Positions 6,192-12,642 of a stretch of DNA of 12,871 nt are shown here, in pieces. Position 1 is the stretch's first letter. Each line of letters opens with the position of its first letter. The DNA is from an uncultured Sphingopyxis sp. (GTDB lineage Bacteria > Pseudomonadota > Alphaproteobacteria > Sphingomonadales > Sphingomonadaceae), in assembly GCA_937957805.1 (NCBI GenBank), contig CALFXW010000028.1, positions 1-12,871 on the forward strand, in the 5' to 3' direction. A program made the position numbers and the translations under genes. The notes beneath the pieces are model-generated. The model ran no database searches. It was given only the letters and a program-made list of their open reading frames with translations, and was not told the DNA's origin.

Positions 6192-7262
6192 ACCCTGTCG
6201 ATAGGGGGCGTGCCCCGCCAGCCATGCCGCCTCTGCCGCCGCAGCGGGACGTTCGCGGGCCAGAAAATCCGCCACCGCGCGGCGAAAAGCGGGGTGGGGG
6301 ATGTGGTGCGCCGACCAAGTGGCGACCGGCACATAACCGCGCGCCAATTTATGCGGCCCCTGCGCGCCCGCTTCGACCCGCGCCAGCCCGCGCGCAATCG
6401 CAAAATCCATCGCCTGATAATAGCAAAGTTCGAAATGGAGCATCGGTATATCGCGGGTCGCCCCCCAATAGCGGCCATAGAGCGCATCGCCCCCGATGAA
6501 ATTGAGCGCGGCGGCAATCGGGCGTTCATGCTGATAGGCGATGACACATAATATGCGATCGGCCATCAACGCGCCCCATTGGTCAAAGGCTTCGCGGGTG
6601 AGGTAGGGGCGGCCCCATTTACGCGCGCCCGTGTCCTGATAGGCGGCCCAGATAATGTCCCAATGTTCGGGGCGGATGGCACCGCCCGTAAACTGCCCGA
6701 TGGTGACCGCACGCTGCGCGGCGGCGCGTTCCTTGCGGATATTCTTGCGCTTGGCGGACGACAGGCAGCCCAGAAAATCGTCAAAATCGCGATATCCCGG
6801 GTTGAACCAGTGAAATTGGCTATCGCGGCGCAGCAGCCAGCCCGATGCTGCAAACAGGTCGGTCTGGCCGGCATCGACAAAGGTTGCATGCGCGGAGGAC
6901 AGGCCATGTTCGGCGACCAGCCCCTCTGCCGCCGCGATCAGCGCGCGCGCATCATCCCCATTGTCGGCGAGCAAGCGCCGTCCCGGCACCGGGGTAAAGG
7001 GGACGGCAAGTTGCAGCTTGGGGTAATATTGCCCGCCGGCACATTCCCACGCGTCTGCCCAGCCCTGATCGAATACATATTCACCCTGACTGTGATATTT
7101 GATGTAAGCGGGGGCCGCTGCGCGAACTCGCACGCCATCGTCCAGCAAAATCGGCGCGCTCTGCCAACCGCTTTGCCCGCCGACGCTGCCCGATGTTTCC
7201 AGCGTGCGGAGGAACGCATGGCAAAGGAAGGGGTCGTCCCCACCCGCCAGCGCGTCCCACAC
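6168..7262 (-). CDS. FemAB-like / GNAT-type acyltransferase (PF04339, former DUF482)
   Basis: A protein of at least 364 residues from the FemAB_like family of GNAT-fold proteins, whose substrate is not established; the peptidoglycan-related name is by fold only. Diagnostic stretches are DPFLCHAFLRTLE near the start, PAYIKYHSQGEYVFDQGWADA (about 51-71), YYPKLQLAVPFTPVPGRRLL, LSSAKRKNIRKER (about 167-179) and the C-terminal block from AALNFIGGDALYGRYWG to FELCYYQAMDFAI and EAGAQGPHKLARGY. The first recognisable start, GTG at 7262, sits inside the conserved N-terminal region. The frame stays open upstream to the RidA stop and reads TISARIAPGIASVDAG, which looks like real protein. A CTG at 7313-7311, overlapping the RidA TGA and preceded by a purine-rich GAGGTGGAAG, is a candidate true start. 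This is the last gene of a four-gene overlapping operon. Confidence 0.9.
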   Translation of the reverse strand: MWDALAGGDDPFLCHAFLRTLETSGSVGGQSGWQSAPILLDDGVRVRAAAPAYIKYHSQGEYVFDQGWADAWECAGGQYYPKLQLAVPFTPVPGRRLLADNGDDARALIAAAEGLVAEHGLSSAHATFVDAGQTDLFAASGWLLRRDSQFHWFNPGYRDFDDFLGCLSSAKRKNIRKERAAAQRAVTIGQFTGGAIRPEHWDIIWAAYQDTGARKWGRPYLTREAFDQWGALMADRILCVIAYQHERPIAAALNFIGGDALYGRYWGATRDIPMLHFELCYYQAMDFAIARGLARVEAGAQGPHKLARGYVPVATWSAHHIPHPAFRRAVADFLARERPAAAAEAAWLAGHAPYRQGSDQAEHG

Positions 7263-7309
7263 GCCCGCATCGACGCTGGCGATGCCGGGCGCAATGCGCG
7301 CCGATATCG

Positions 7310-7777
7310 TCAGACTTCCACCTCAATAATCGCGTCCACCTCTACCGCCGCGCCGCGCGGCAAGCTTGGCACACCAACCGCGCTGCGTGCATGGCGCCCC
7401 GCCTCACCAAAGGCGAGCAGCATCAGTTCCGACGTGCCATTGACCACTTCGGGCTGGTCGGTGAAATCGTCTGTCGATGTAACAAAGCCGCCCAATTTGA
7501 CGATGCGTTTGACACGGCCCAGATCGCCCAACGCCGCCTTCATCTGTGCAATCAGATAGAGGCCGCAGGTCTGCGCCGCTGCCTGTCCCGCGGCAACATC
7601 CATATCCGCGCCCAAACGACCCTTGGTAACCGCACCATTGGCTTGGCTGACCTGCCCCGAAATATAGAGGAGGTTGCCCGACAGCACGGTCGGAACATAG
7701 GCGGCAATCGGCGCGCCGGGGGTCGGCAGCACATGCCCTGCGGCGGTCAAGCGGGATTCGGGCGTATCGGTCATCAT
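7310..7777 (-). CDS. RidA family protein (YjgF/YER057c/UK114)
   Basis: A 155-residue cytoplasmic protein of the Rid family. RidA enzymes are trimeric deaminases that hydrolyse reactive enamine/imine intermediates from pyridoxal-phosphate enzymes; other subfamilies have unknown substrates. Family features are LLYISGQVSQ (37-46), GLYLIAQMKAALGDL (72-86), and the C-terminal RSAVGVPSLPRGAAVEVDAI (131-150), in which R131 corresponds to the substrate-binding arginine of active RidA. At 155 residues and with SAVGVPSLP, it resembles the longer YjgF-like group rather than canonical 128-residue RidA. The ATG at 7777 overlaps the HAD gene stop by four bases (ATGA), so translation is probably coupled. 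A second ATG follows at once. Confidence 0.93.
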   Translation of the reverse strand: MMTDTPESRLTAAGHVLPTPGAPIAAYVPTVLSGNLLYISGQVSQANGAVTKGRLGADMDVAAGQAAAQTCGLYLIAQMKAALGDLGRVKRIVKLGGFVTSTDDFTDQPEVVNGTSELMLLAFGEAGRHARSAVGVPSLPRGAAVEVDAIIEVEV

Positions 7778-8421
7778 TCAGCTTCCTTCTGCATGGCGGG
7801 TGCTGGTGCAGCCCCTGCCAAAATATCGTTGATCCAGACATGCGCCTCCGCCCAGCCGTCGATACGGGCGTGGGCGTGGCGCGCGGTGGGTATTTTATCG
7901 GCGATCTGCGGTTCGGCGACCATATGGAGCCGCCATGCATCGGGCACATGTTCGGCAACCGATGCATGATGCTGCGGCAGATCATCGACAAAAATGGTGA
8001 GCGATGGCGCATATTGCGCGACCAGGTCGGCGAGCGGCGGCCCCTTTGGCCCGCGATTGCCGACGACGGGATAATCCATCCCGGCTGCAATGATTTGTTG
8101 GCGGCGCGCGGGTTGGTGCGCATCCCCCACATTGGTGAGGATGACGATGTCGGCTTGGCGGGAAAAATCCGCCAGCGCCGCCGCCGCGCCTGCCACCGCA
8201 TATTGCCGGTGCATCTCACGCGCGAAAAACCCGTCGAGCAGCGGCCAAACCTCCACCGGGGGAACAACATCGCCGCTGTCGATGCGGGTCAAGGCCCCCG
8301 CAAAGCTGGTATTTTCCAGCGCAAAGCGGATGCCATGGTCGGCGGCCAGCCATGCGCCAAAGGGCACGACCATGTGCATCAACACTTCGTCGCAATCACA
8401 GATGAGGAGGGGGCGGGCCAT
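7774..8421 (-). CDS. HAD-superfamily hydrolase
   Basis: A 215-residue haloacid-dehalogenase-type phosphohydrolase. All four HAD motifs are visible (numbered from the ATG): motif I ICDCDEVL with nucleophile D9 and acid D11, motif II ILTN with T96, motif III lysine K126 in GPKGPP, and motif IV FVDDLPQ with D146 and D147. A cap of about 70 residues lies between motifs I and II (C1 type). The substrate is unknown. The ATG at 8421-8419 is chosen because it overlaps the DUF3572 stop in a TGATG arrangement; a TTG one codon earlier is less likely. The middle position in the DUF3572-HAD-RidA-FemAB chain, with both junctions overlapping, shows cotranscription. The pairing with RidA may suggest a metabolite-repair role, which is inference. 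Confidence 0.92.
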   Translation of the reverse strand: MARPLLICDCDEVLMHMVVPFGAWLAADHGIRFALENTSFAGALTRIDSGDVVPPVEVWPLLDGFFAREMHRQYAVAGAAAALADFSRQADIVILTNVGDAHQPARRQQIIAAGMDYPVVGNRGPKGPPLADLVAQYAPSLTIFVDDLPQHHASVAEHVPDAWRLHMVAEPQIADKIPTARHAHARIDGWAEAHVWINDILAGAAPAPAMQKEAE

Positions 8422-8684
8422 CAAACCCCCCGCGCCGCTGCGGCAAGCATTGCCGGGTCGACCCCCAGCGCATCGGCACAGGCGACCAAATCCGCCTCAT
8501 GCCCCAACAGGAATCCACCGATGGCACCCAGTGTCGCCGGGCTTTCGATGGTCGCGCGCAAATGCCCCGCATCCATGCCGGTCAACGCCAGCAATCGTTC
8601 GGCACGCGCATCATCCGTCAAAATCCATGCGCACGCGCCCAATATCAGCGTCGCTGCATCCGTCATTTTGTCCATTGCTTGCAT
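8421..8684 (-). CDS. DUF3572 family protein
   Basis: An 87-residue alphaproteobacterial protein of unknown function. The pattern AATLILGACAWILTDDARAERLLALTGMDAGHLR (residues 10-43, in several blocks) with a final ADALGVDPAML is what I recognise as DUF3572: small, helical and acidic. Three in-frame Met codons (1, 4 and 7) leave the start uncertain; Met1 at 8684 is the longest. It is the first gene of the operon and is transcribed divergently from divK across a 106-base gap. DUF3572 next to divK is a recurrent alphaproteobacterial arrangement, from memory. Its stop overlaps the HAD start by one base. Confidence 0.85.
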   Translation of the reverse strand: MQAMDKMTDAATLILGACAWILTDDARAERLLALTGMDAGHLRATIESPATLGAIGGFLLGHEADLVACADALGVDPAMLAAAARGV

Positions 8685-8790
8685 TTATCATCGCAACCAG
8701 AATATTTGTCTTGGACTGGGCTTTGGCCTATGGGCTGGCCAGCGGCAAGCCTTTGTCCGCCAATATTGCGAAAATGGGGGTTCGCTTGCG

Positions 8791-9180
8791 ATGACCGATG
8801 CTACCCGAAATGCCAGTAGCACGGTGATGGTCGTCGAAGATAATGAATTGAACCTGCGACTGTTTTGCGATTTGCTGATGACGCAGGGGATGACCCCGGT
8901 GCCGGTCAACGACGGGCGCGATGTTATGCAACGCGCGCGCGATGTGCGCCCGCAACTCATCATCATGGATATACAATTGCCGCATGTCAGCGGGCTGGAA
9001 CTGATCGCCACGCTGAAAGAAGAGCCGGATTTTGCCGCCGTCCCCATATTGGCGGTCACCGCCTATGCCGGGCGGGAGGATGAAGCACGGATTCGCGCCG
9101 CCGGGGCCGAAGCCTATATCGCCAAGCCGATTTCGGTGATGCGCTTTATCGAAGCGGTCGGACAATTGCTGCCCGCGTAA
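8791..9180 (+). CDS. divK: DivK-type single-domain response regulator
   Basis: A stand-alone receiver domain of 129 residues with no output domain. In Caulobacter, DivK is phosphorylated by DivJ, dephosphorylated by PleC, and acts through DivL/CckA to lower CtrA activity; a similar role is likely here. Receiver residues are E16 and D17 in VVEDNE, phosphoacceptor D60 in IIMDIQLP, T90 in VTAYAG and K112 in AKPIS. The blocks VEDNELNLRLFCDLL, LPHVSGLE and YIAKPISVMRFIEAV match DivK specifically rather than CheY. The start is the ATG at 8791; a long upstream open frame has no support. A PleD diguanylate cyclase gene, often next in other alphaproteobacteria, is absent: rpmG follows convergently. 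Confidence 0.9.
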   Translation: MTDATRNASSTVMVVEDNELNLRLFCDLLMTQGMTPVPVNDGRDVMQRARDVRPQLIIMDIQLPHVSGLELIATLKEEPDFAAVPILAVTAYAGREDEARIRAAGAEAYIAKPISVMRFIEAVGQLLPA

Positions 9181-9227
9181 TCATTATCGCAATTCGCTGG
9201 TTGGGCGAATTTCGGCACGGCACCAGC

Positions 9228-9254
9228 CCGAAACGATAGTTTCGGATAACTATC
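9228..9254. repeat. Hairpin after divK (CCGAAAC-N4-GTTTCGG motif, copy 2)
   Basis: CCGAAAC (9228-9234) and GTTTCGG (9239-9245) pair around GATA, with the same core and loop length as the hairpin after tolC; both right arms read GTTTCGGAT. A second inverted repeat, GATAGTT (9235-9241) with AACTATC (9248-9254), overlaps it, so two alternative structures are possible. It lies 47 bases after the divK stop and lacks a T-run. Confidence 0.55.
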
Positions 9255-9263
9255 GCCCATAGC

Positions 9264-9290
9264 AAAAGCGCGACGTTTGCCACGCCGCGC
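9264..9290 (-). terminator. Rho-independent terminator of rpmG
   Basis: On the minus strand an eight-base-pair stem (9290-9283 with 9275-9268, including one G:U pair) encloses the loop TGGCAAA and is followed at once by TTTT (9267-9264). It lies about 37 bases past the rpmG stop, the right place and direction to end that transcript before divK. Confidence 0.7.
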
Positions 9291-9326
9291 CCTGCACCAA
9301 ACCACCGCCCAAACGGGCAGGGCAGA

Positions 9327-9494
9327 CTATTTAATCTTGGCTTCCTTGAACTCGACATGCTTGCGCACGACGGGGTCATATTTGCGCATCGACATTTTTT
9401 CGGTCTGGGTGCGCGGATTTTTCTTTGTGACATAGAAAAAACCAGTGTCAGCGCTGCTGACCAGACGAATTTTGACGGTGGTCGGCTTTGCCAT
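9327..9494 (-). CDS. rpmG: 50S ribosomal protein L33
   Basis: Ribosomal protein of 55 residues and the large subunit, recognised by MAKPTTVKIRLVSSADTGFF, VTKKNPRTQTEKM and the C-terminal YDPVVRKHVEFKEAKIK. It lacks the zinc-binding Cys pairs, so it is the C-minus form that does not need zinc. The start is the ATG at 9494-9492, with AGGA upstream; the longer frame from 9599 adds residues unlike any L33. Expressed from its own unit, convergent with divK and with a terminator downstream. Confidence 0.97.
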   Translation of the reverse strand: MAKPTTVKIRLVSSADTGFFYVTKKNPRTQTEKMSMRKYDPVVRKHVEFKEAKIK

Positions 9495-9656
9495 GACCCG
9501 TTTCCTGCCTATAATTTGCGAATCAAAAAAATAGAGGCGGCAAATTGCGTTGCCACCAGCTCGGTGCGGGCCAGTGCGACAATCTGGCTGCTTTGTCAAG
9601 CATCAGGGTCAAGCGCACAACTGCGTTTGCCCGCTGAACCGGCGGTTACAACATCA

Positions 9657-9672
9657 TTAGCGTGCTGTTAAC
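9657..9672 (+). promoter_or_regulatory. CtrA-box-like site upstream of the 106-residue gene
   Basis: TTAG (9657-9660), seven bases, then TTAAC (9668-9672) match the CtrA consensus TTAA-N7-TTAA with one mismatch. The site lies 88 bases before the start of the next gene. CtrA is the cell-cycle master regulator whose activity DivK controls in alphaproteobacteria. A single near-consensus site can arise by chance, so this is tentative. Confidence 0.35.
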
Positions 9673-9760
9673 GATTTTGGGCGCAGCATCCCCTTGTTCC
9701 GGCGCGCCATGCCACGGGGCGGGCGCGGGCCGGGGCTGATGAAGTCTGGGGTATTGCGCC

Positions 9761-10081
9761 ATGATGACCGAAGTTCGCGCCGCACGCATTCGTGATGAAC
9801 TGCACCGCCGTATCGCCATGCTGGCAGAGGGGCGGGGGCAATATTCGCCGCGCCAATTGGTCGAAGCGGTCGATTCTATCCGCGCTTTTGCCGCTGACAG
9901 CGGCTTTTCGGCGGTTTCCTGTATCGCGGCCAAGCTCGAATCCGCGCTGGCCCGCGACATCGCCGGGCCAACCCTGCTCTGTTATCTGGATGCGATTGAC
10001 GATGCGGTAAAGCTGGAACCGATGCGCCACACCGCGCAGCAAAGCCTGCTCGCCTCCGTCGCCCTGCGCGTCGGCATGTAG
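9761..10081 (+). CDS. Conserved-looking hypothetical protein, 106 residues
   Basis: A small protein with no family I can name. It is mostly helical by composition: RAARIRDELHRRIAMLAEG (6-24), QLVEAVDSIRAFAADSG (32-48), IAAKLESALARD (55-66) and TLLCYLDAIDDAVKLEP (71-87). There is no signal peptide or membrane segment, so it is probably cytoplasmic. The spacing of helices and the LDAIDDAVK end recall small helical-bundle proteins seen in sphingomonads, but I can assign no function; a four-helix phosphotransfer-like fold is possible, although no H-x-x-K-G motif is visible. The ATG at 9761 is followed by a second ATG, with GGGG about nine bases upstream. A CtrA-box-like sequence lies upstream. 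The codon pattern is typical of the neighbours. It may share a transcript with the membrane protein 53 bases downstream. Confidence 0.7.
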   Translation: MMTEVRAARIRDELHRRIAMLAEGRGQYSPRQLVEAVDSIRAFAADSGFSAVSCIAAKLESALARDIAGPTLLCYLDAIDDAVKLEPMRHTAQQSLLASVALRVGM

Positions 10082-10134
10082 AGTGGCACCTATTTATCCG
10101 TGACCTTTTGACGTCGAGTCGCCATGGTTGATCC

Positions 10135-10695
10135 ATGCTGACCGCCGCGCTGCTCACCAGTTTGATCGCCTGTTTCGCTGCCGCCTTTGGCGGGCGCTGG
10201 GCACGGCTGGCCGCATCTATGCCGGGCGGCAGCGCAGGGCACCATCTGCCTGCACTTGGCACCGCGCTGATTGCGGCGGCCATAGCCGCTTTTGCTGGTG
10301 CGAGCCTTGCCGCGCAATTTCCGCCGCGCCCCATGTTGCTGCTCAGCGCGATGGCGCTCGGCTTTGCGGCGCTGCCGCTGTTCTGGCGTATCCGCCCGAT
10401 TGATGCAGCGGCCAAGGCGGCGATGACACGGCCCATGCATGCGGCCATATTGCTCGCCGCCGCGATGTGGGGCGATGGTGCGCCCTTCCTCATCCTCGCG
10501 CTCGCGGCATGGACGCAGGGATTTTGGCTGGCCGCGTTTGGCGGATTTGGCGGCATTTTGGCCGCCTGGGGGGCGACAAGGCTGCTCAATGATGGCTTTG
10601 CCCGTTGGCTCTACCCGGCGCGGGTTATACTTGCCGCTCTCCTCCTCCTCGCGGCGATATTCGCGGCGATGCGTGCGCTTGCCAGCCCATATTAA
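10135..10695 (+). CDS. Polytopic membrane protein, possibly a degenerate GDT1/UPF0016 relative
   Basis: An integral membrane protein of 186 residues, strongly hydrophobic and Ala-rich, with about six helices (roughly 4-18, 41-60, 68-84, 103-123, 128-147 and 163-182). Length, topology and two-half layout resemble the GDT1/TMEM165/UPF0016 family of Mn/Ca transporters, whose two halves each carry an E-x-G-D-K-(T/S) signature. Here the second half reads MWGDGAPFLILALAA (111-125): Gly-Asp is kept, but Glu is Trp and Lys-Thr is Gly-Ala. The first half has AAFGGRWARL (16-25) where the motif would be. If related, it has lost the usual metal ligands. This is a tentative resemblance, and the protein could be unrelated. 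The start at 10135 has a poor ribosome binding site. Confidence 0.75.
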   Translation: MLTAALLTSLIACFAAAFGGRWARLAASMPGGSAGHHLPALGTALIAAAIAAFAGASLAAQFPPRPMLLLSAMALGFAALPLFWRIRPIDAAAKAAMTRPMHAAILLAAAMWGDGAPFLILALAAWTQGFWLAAFGGFGGILAAWGATRLLNDGFARWLYPARVILAALLLLAAIFAAMRALASPY

Positions 10696-10740
10696 TGTCC
10701 ATCTTGTGATGCTGGTCATCGCCGATTCAGCCAGTTTGGA

Positions 10741-10766
10741 CTAGCAACCGCGCACACGCCTGCTAG
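10741..10766. repeat. 6-bp inverted repeat upstream of the PPC-domain gene
   Basis: CTAGCA (10741-10746) and TGCTAG (10761-10766) are perfect inverted repeats 14 bases apart, in the 113-base gap before the secreted protein gene. The spacing would suit a dimeric regulator binding about two helical turns centre to centre. The short arms make it tentative. I see no clear promoter in this gap. Confidence 0.3.
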
Positions 10767-10808
10767 CATGATGGCAATGCCGTGGGGCGGAATATACAGG
10801 GGATATAT

Positions 10809-11768
10809 ATGCTGAAAACTTCGATGCTGGCTGGCACCGCACTTGCGGCGATGTTGGCGATTGCGTCACCGGCTAGCGCGGCGCGGGGCGACAATGACAG
10901 GCCGCAGCCGATCAATTTTGGACAGACCATCCGCGGCACGGTCAGCGCGCCCGGCACGAACGGTGCGCAATGCACGCCCGAAGGGCCGGGTGCGCGACGC
11001 TATAGTTTCAATGCAGAGGCGGGAACGCGCTTTGACATTAAACTGACCGCCGATGATTTTGACACGATGGTCGAAATTGGCCGGATGGACGGCTGCAATT
11101 TTGTCTCGCTGGGCAGCAATGATGATGGCGGCGGCGAAGATGGGCTGAACAGCCATATGATCGGCCGTATCCCGACCACCGGCGAATATGTGATTCGCGC
11201 CACCAGCTTTAATGGCGAAAGCGCGGGGGATTTTGAACTTGTGCTAACCCGCCTGCCCGCGCTGCGCGAACCCGATGCGCCGGTTGCCCTCACCCTCGAC
11301 CAAAAGGTCGAAGGACGCTTTACGGGGGAAGAGGCGACTATGCCCGATAATGCGGGCATGGGCGGCCTGTTTGCAGCTGTTGTCGCGACCGCGGAGGAAA
11401 CCTCCATCGTCGAATCGGGTCGTCCCTATCGACTCTATTCGCTGACCGGCGAAGCGGGGCAGAGCTTTTTGATCAAGCTCGATTCGGATGAATTTGATTC
11501 CTACCTCGAAGTTGGGGTTGATTCGCCGCTCGGCTGTTCGGTGGCGGCATCCAATGACGATGGGCCGGGCGATGATGATGGGCTGAACAGTCGCCTGACC
11601 GTCACCTTTGCCCATGCCGGCACCTTGCTGGTGCGGGTCAGCCCCTATAGCAATGCAACCGGTGCCTATACGCTGCATGTCGTCAACCCGCCTGCGCCCG
11701 GCGCCGCGGCAGAAGCGACGGAGGCTGCGACGGAGGCTGCACCGCCCGCCGACGACCCAGCGAAATAG
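10809..11768 (+). CDS. Secreted protein with two PPC-like domains
   Basis: A 319-residue exported protein. The signal peptide MLKTSMLAGTALAAMLAIAS is followed by PASA and likely cleavage after residue 24. Two tandem beta-sandwich repeats resembling the bacterial pre-peptidase C-terminal domain (PF04151) follow: residues 36-147, with YSFNAEAGTRFDIKL, and 157-292, with YSLTGEAGQSFLIKL. Each has a matching acidic loop, SNDDGGGEDGLNS (103-115) and SNDDGPGDDDGLNS (248-261), which could bind calcium, and each ends with a G-x-Y/L strand. No peptidase domain is present, although PPC domains usually accompany secreted proteases, so this may be a binding or adhesion protein. The tail is Ala/Glu/Thr-rich. 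The ATG at 10809 is preceded by AGGGG with good spacing. A strong terminator follows. Confidence 0.85.
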   Translation: MLKTSMLAGTALAAMLAIASPASAARGDNDRPQPINFGQTIRGTVSAPGTNGAQCTPEGPGARRYSFNAEAGTRFDIKLTADDFDTMVEIGRMDGCNFVSLGSNDDGGGEDGLNSHMIGRIPTTGEYVIRATSFNGESAGDFELVLTRLPALREPDAPVALTLDQKVEGRFTGEEATMPDNAGMGGLFAAVVATAEETSIVESGRPYRLYSLTGEAGQSFLIKLDSDEFDSYLEVGVDSPLGCSVAASNDDGPGDDDGLNSRLTVTFAHAGTLLVRVSPYSNATGAYTLHVVNPPAPGAAAEATEAATEAAPPADDPAK

Positions 11769-11787
11769 CGCAGACATCGCGCAACGA

Positions 11788-11822
11788 AAAAGGCCCGGAA
11801 AGTCATGCTTTCCGGGCCTTTT
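11788..11822. terminator. Bidirectional Rho-independent terminator
   Basis: AAAAGGCCCGGAAAG (11788-11802) and CTTTCCGGGCCTTTT (11808-11822) form a perfect 15-bp stem with a five-base loop. The GC-rich core is flanked by A-run and T-run, so it works in both directions. It lies between the convergent PPC-domain gene and the cold-shock gene. Confidence 0.95.
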
Positions 11823-11841
11823 GCTATGGGTTGCAGACTAT

Positions 11842-12491
11842 TTAGTCGGCCGCAGCCAGATTGACCGCCGAATATTTGCCGCGATCATCCACTTCGATAT
11901 CAAAGGCGACACGGTCCCCTTCGTTCAGGGCGTGGAAACCGGCACGTTCGACCGCCGAGATATGGACAAAGCAATCTGCCCCGCCATCATCCCGGCAGAT
12001 AAAGCCGAAACCCTTGGACGGGTTAAAGAATTTGACGTTGCCGGTGGTGCGTTCGCCGGTCAGTTCACGACGCGCACGTGCCGGACGTTCGCTCTGGTGC
12101 TGTTGCGGCCCATCAAGCGGCAAATGTTCGCCAGTGATCTTGATGTCGGTTGCCGAAATGCGACCATTACGGTCAACCAGCGTGAAAGCCAAAGTCTGGC
12201 CAGAGGCCAAACCTTCGAGCCCAGCCTGTTCCACCGCAGAGATATGGACGAAAATATCTTCGCCGCCATCGTCACGCGAAACAAAGCCGAAACCCTTGGA
12301 AGCGTTAAAGAATTTTACGCTGCCGGTGCCTTCGCCGATGATCTGTGCGGGCATTTGCGGGCGCGGGCCACGCGAAAAGCCGCCGCCGCCAAAGCCGCCG
12401 CGATCACCGCCGCCGCCATAGCCGCCGCCGCGCGGCGCACCATAGCCGCCACCGCCGCCACGAGGTGTCTGAACACGAGATGCCTCAACAT
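11842..12491 (-). CDS. Double cold-shock-domain RNA-binding protein; start not resolved
   Basis: Nucleic-acid-binding protein with two cold-shock domains, which act as RNA chaperones. Domain 1 (12339 to about 12140) opens GTGSVKFFNASKGFGF with FVHISAVE; domain 2 (about 12050-11845) opens TTGNVKFFNPSKGFGF with FVHISAVE. Both keep the RNP1 (KGFGF) and RNP2 (FVHIS) motifs. Before domain 1 lies a disordered Gly/Arg/Tyr-rich segment (about 12470-12365) with PRGGG and GYGGGG repeats. The C-terminus GKYSAVNL is typical. No ATG, GTG or TTG is in frame between the Gly-rich head and the unrelated frame upstream. The best initiation signal, GGAGG (12502-12498) with ATG at 12491 six bases on, is off by one base from this frame, implying an indel near 12484-12491. 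The coordinates use that ATG as the probable original start. Confidence 0.88.
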
Positions 12492-12642
12492 GCGCGTCCT
12501 CCAGGGTTCTCCCGGAAAATCTAACGCACGAGCCGCCGCCGCGCAGGACAGCCGAGCCTTCGAGACGCAGACGATCACGGTGTTCCCGGATGACGGTGAT
12601 CCGGTGGTCGACGACGAAGGCGTGCGGCGGGGGACCACCGTC
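12492..12642 (-). other. Junction stretch between the oxidoreductase and the cold-shock gene
   Basis: This stretch stays open in the frame shared by both flanking proteins but resembles neither. Its cold-shock-proximal end (12492 to about 12530) looks like a 5' leader, with a more AT-rich patch and a strong GGAGG. The far end looks like GC-rich coding sequence. A GCC-rich run (12531-12541) resembles triplets within the cold-shock gene and is a possible breakpoint. Confidence 0.5.

Noticed and set aside
7840..9180. A 446-codon open frame on the plus strand that ends with the DivK protein.
   Set aside because: The first 317 codons are antisense to the HAD and DUF3572 genes and low in protein-like pattern; the receiver domain starts cleanly at the ATG at 8791.
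9307..9318. GCCC-AAAC-GGGC small hairpin just after rpmG.
   Set aside because: The stem is only four pairs with no T-run; the stronger stem with TTTT at 9264-9290 is the better terminator.
12345..12480. Triplet-rich GCC repeats that could be read as a short tandem array or CRISPR-like region.
   Set aside because: The units are codons for Gly in the cold-shock protein head; there are no conserved repeats with unique spacers.
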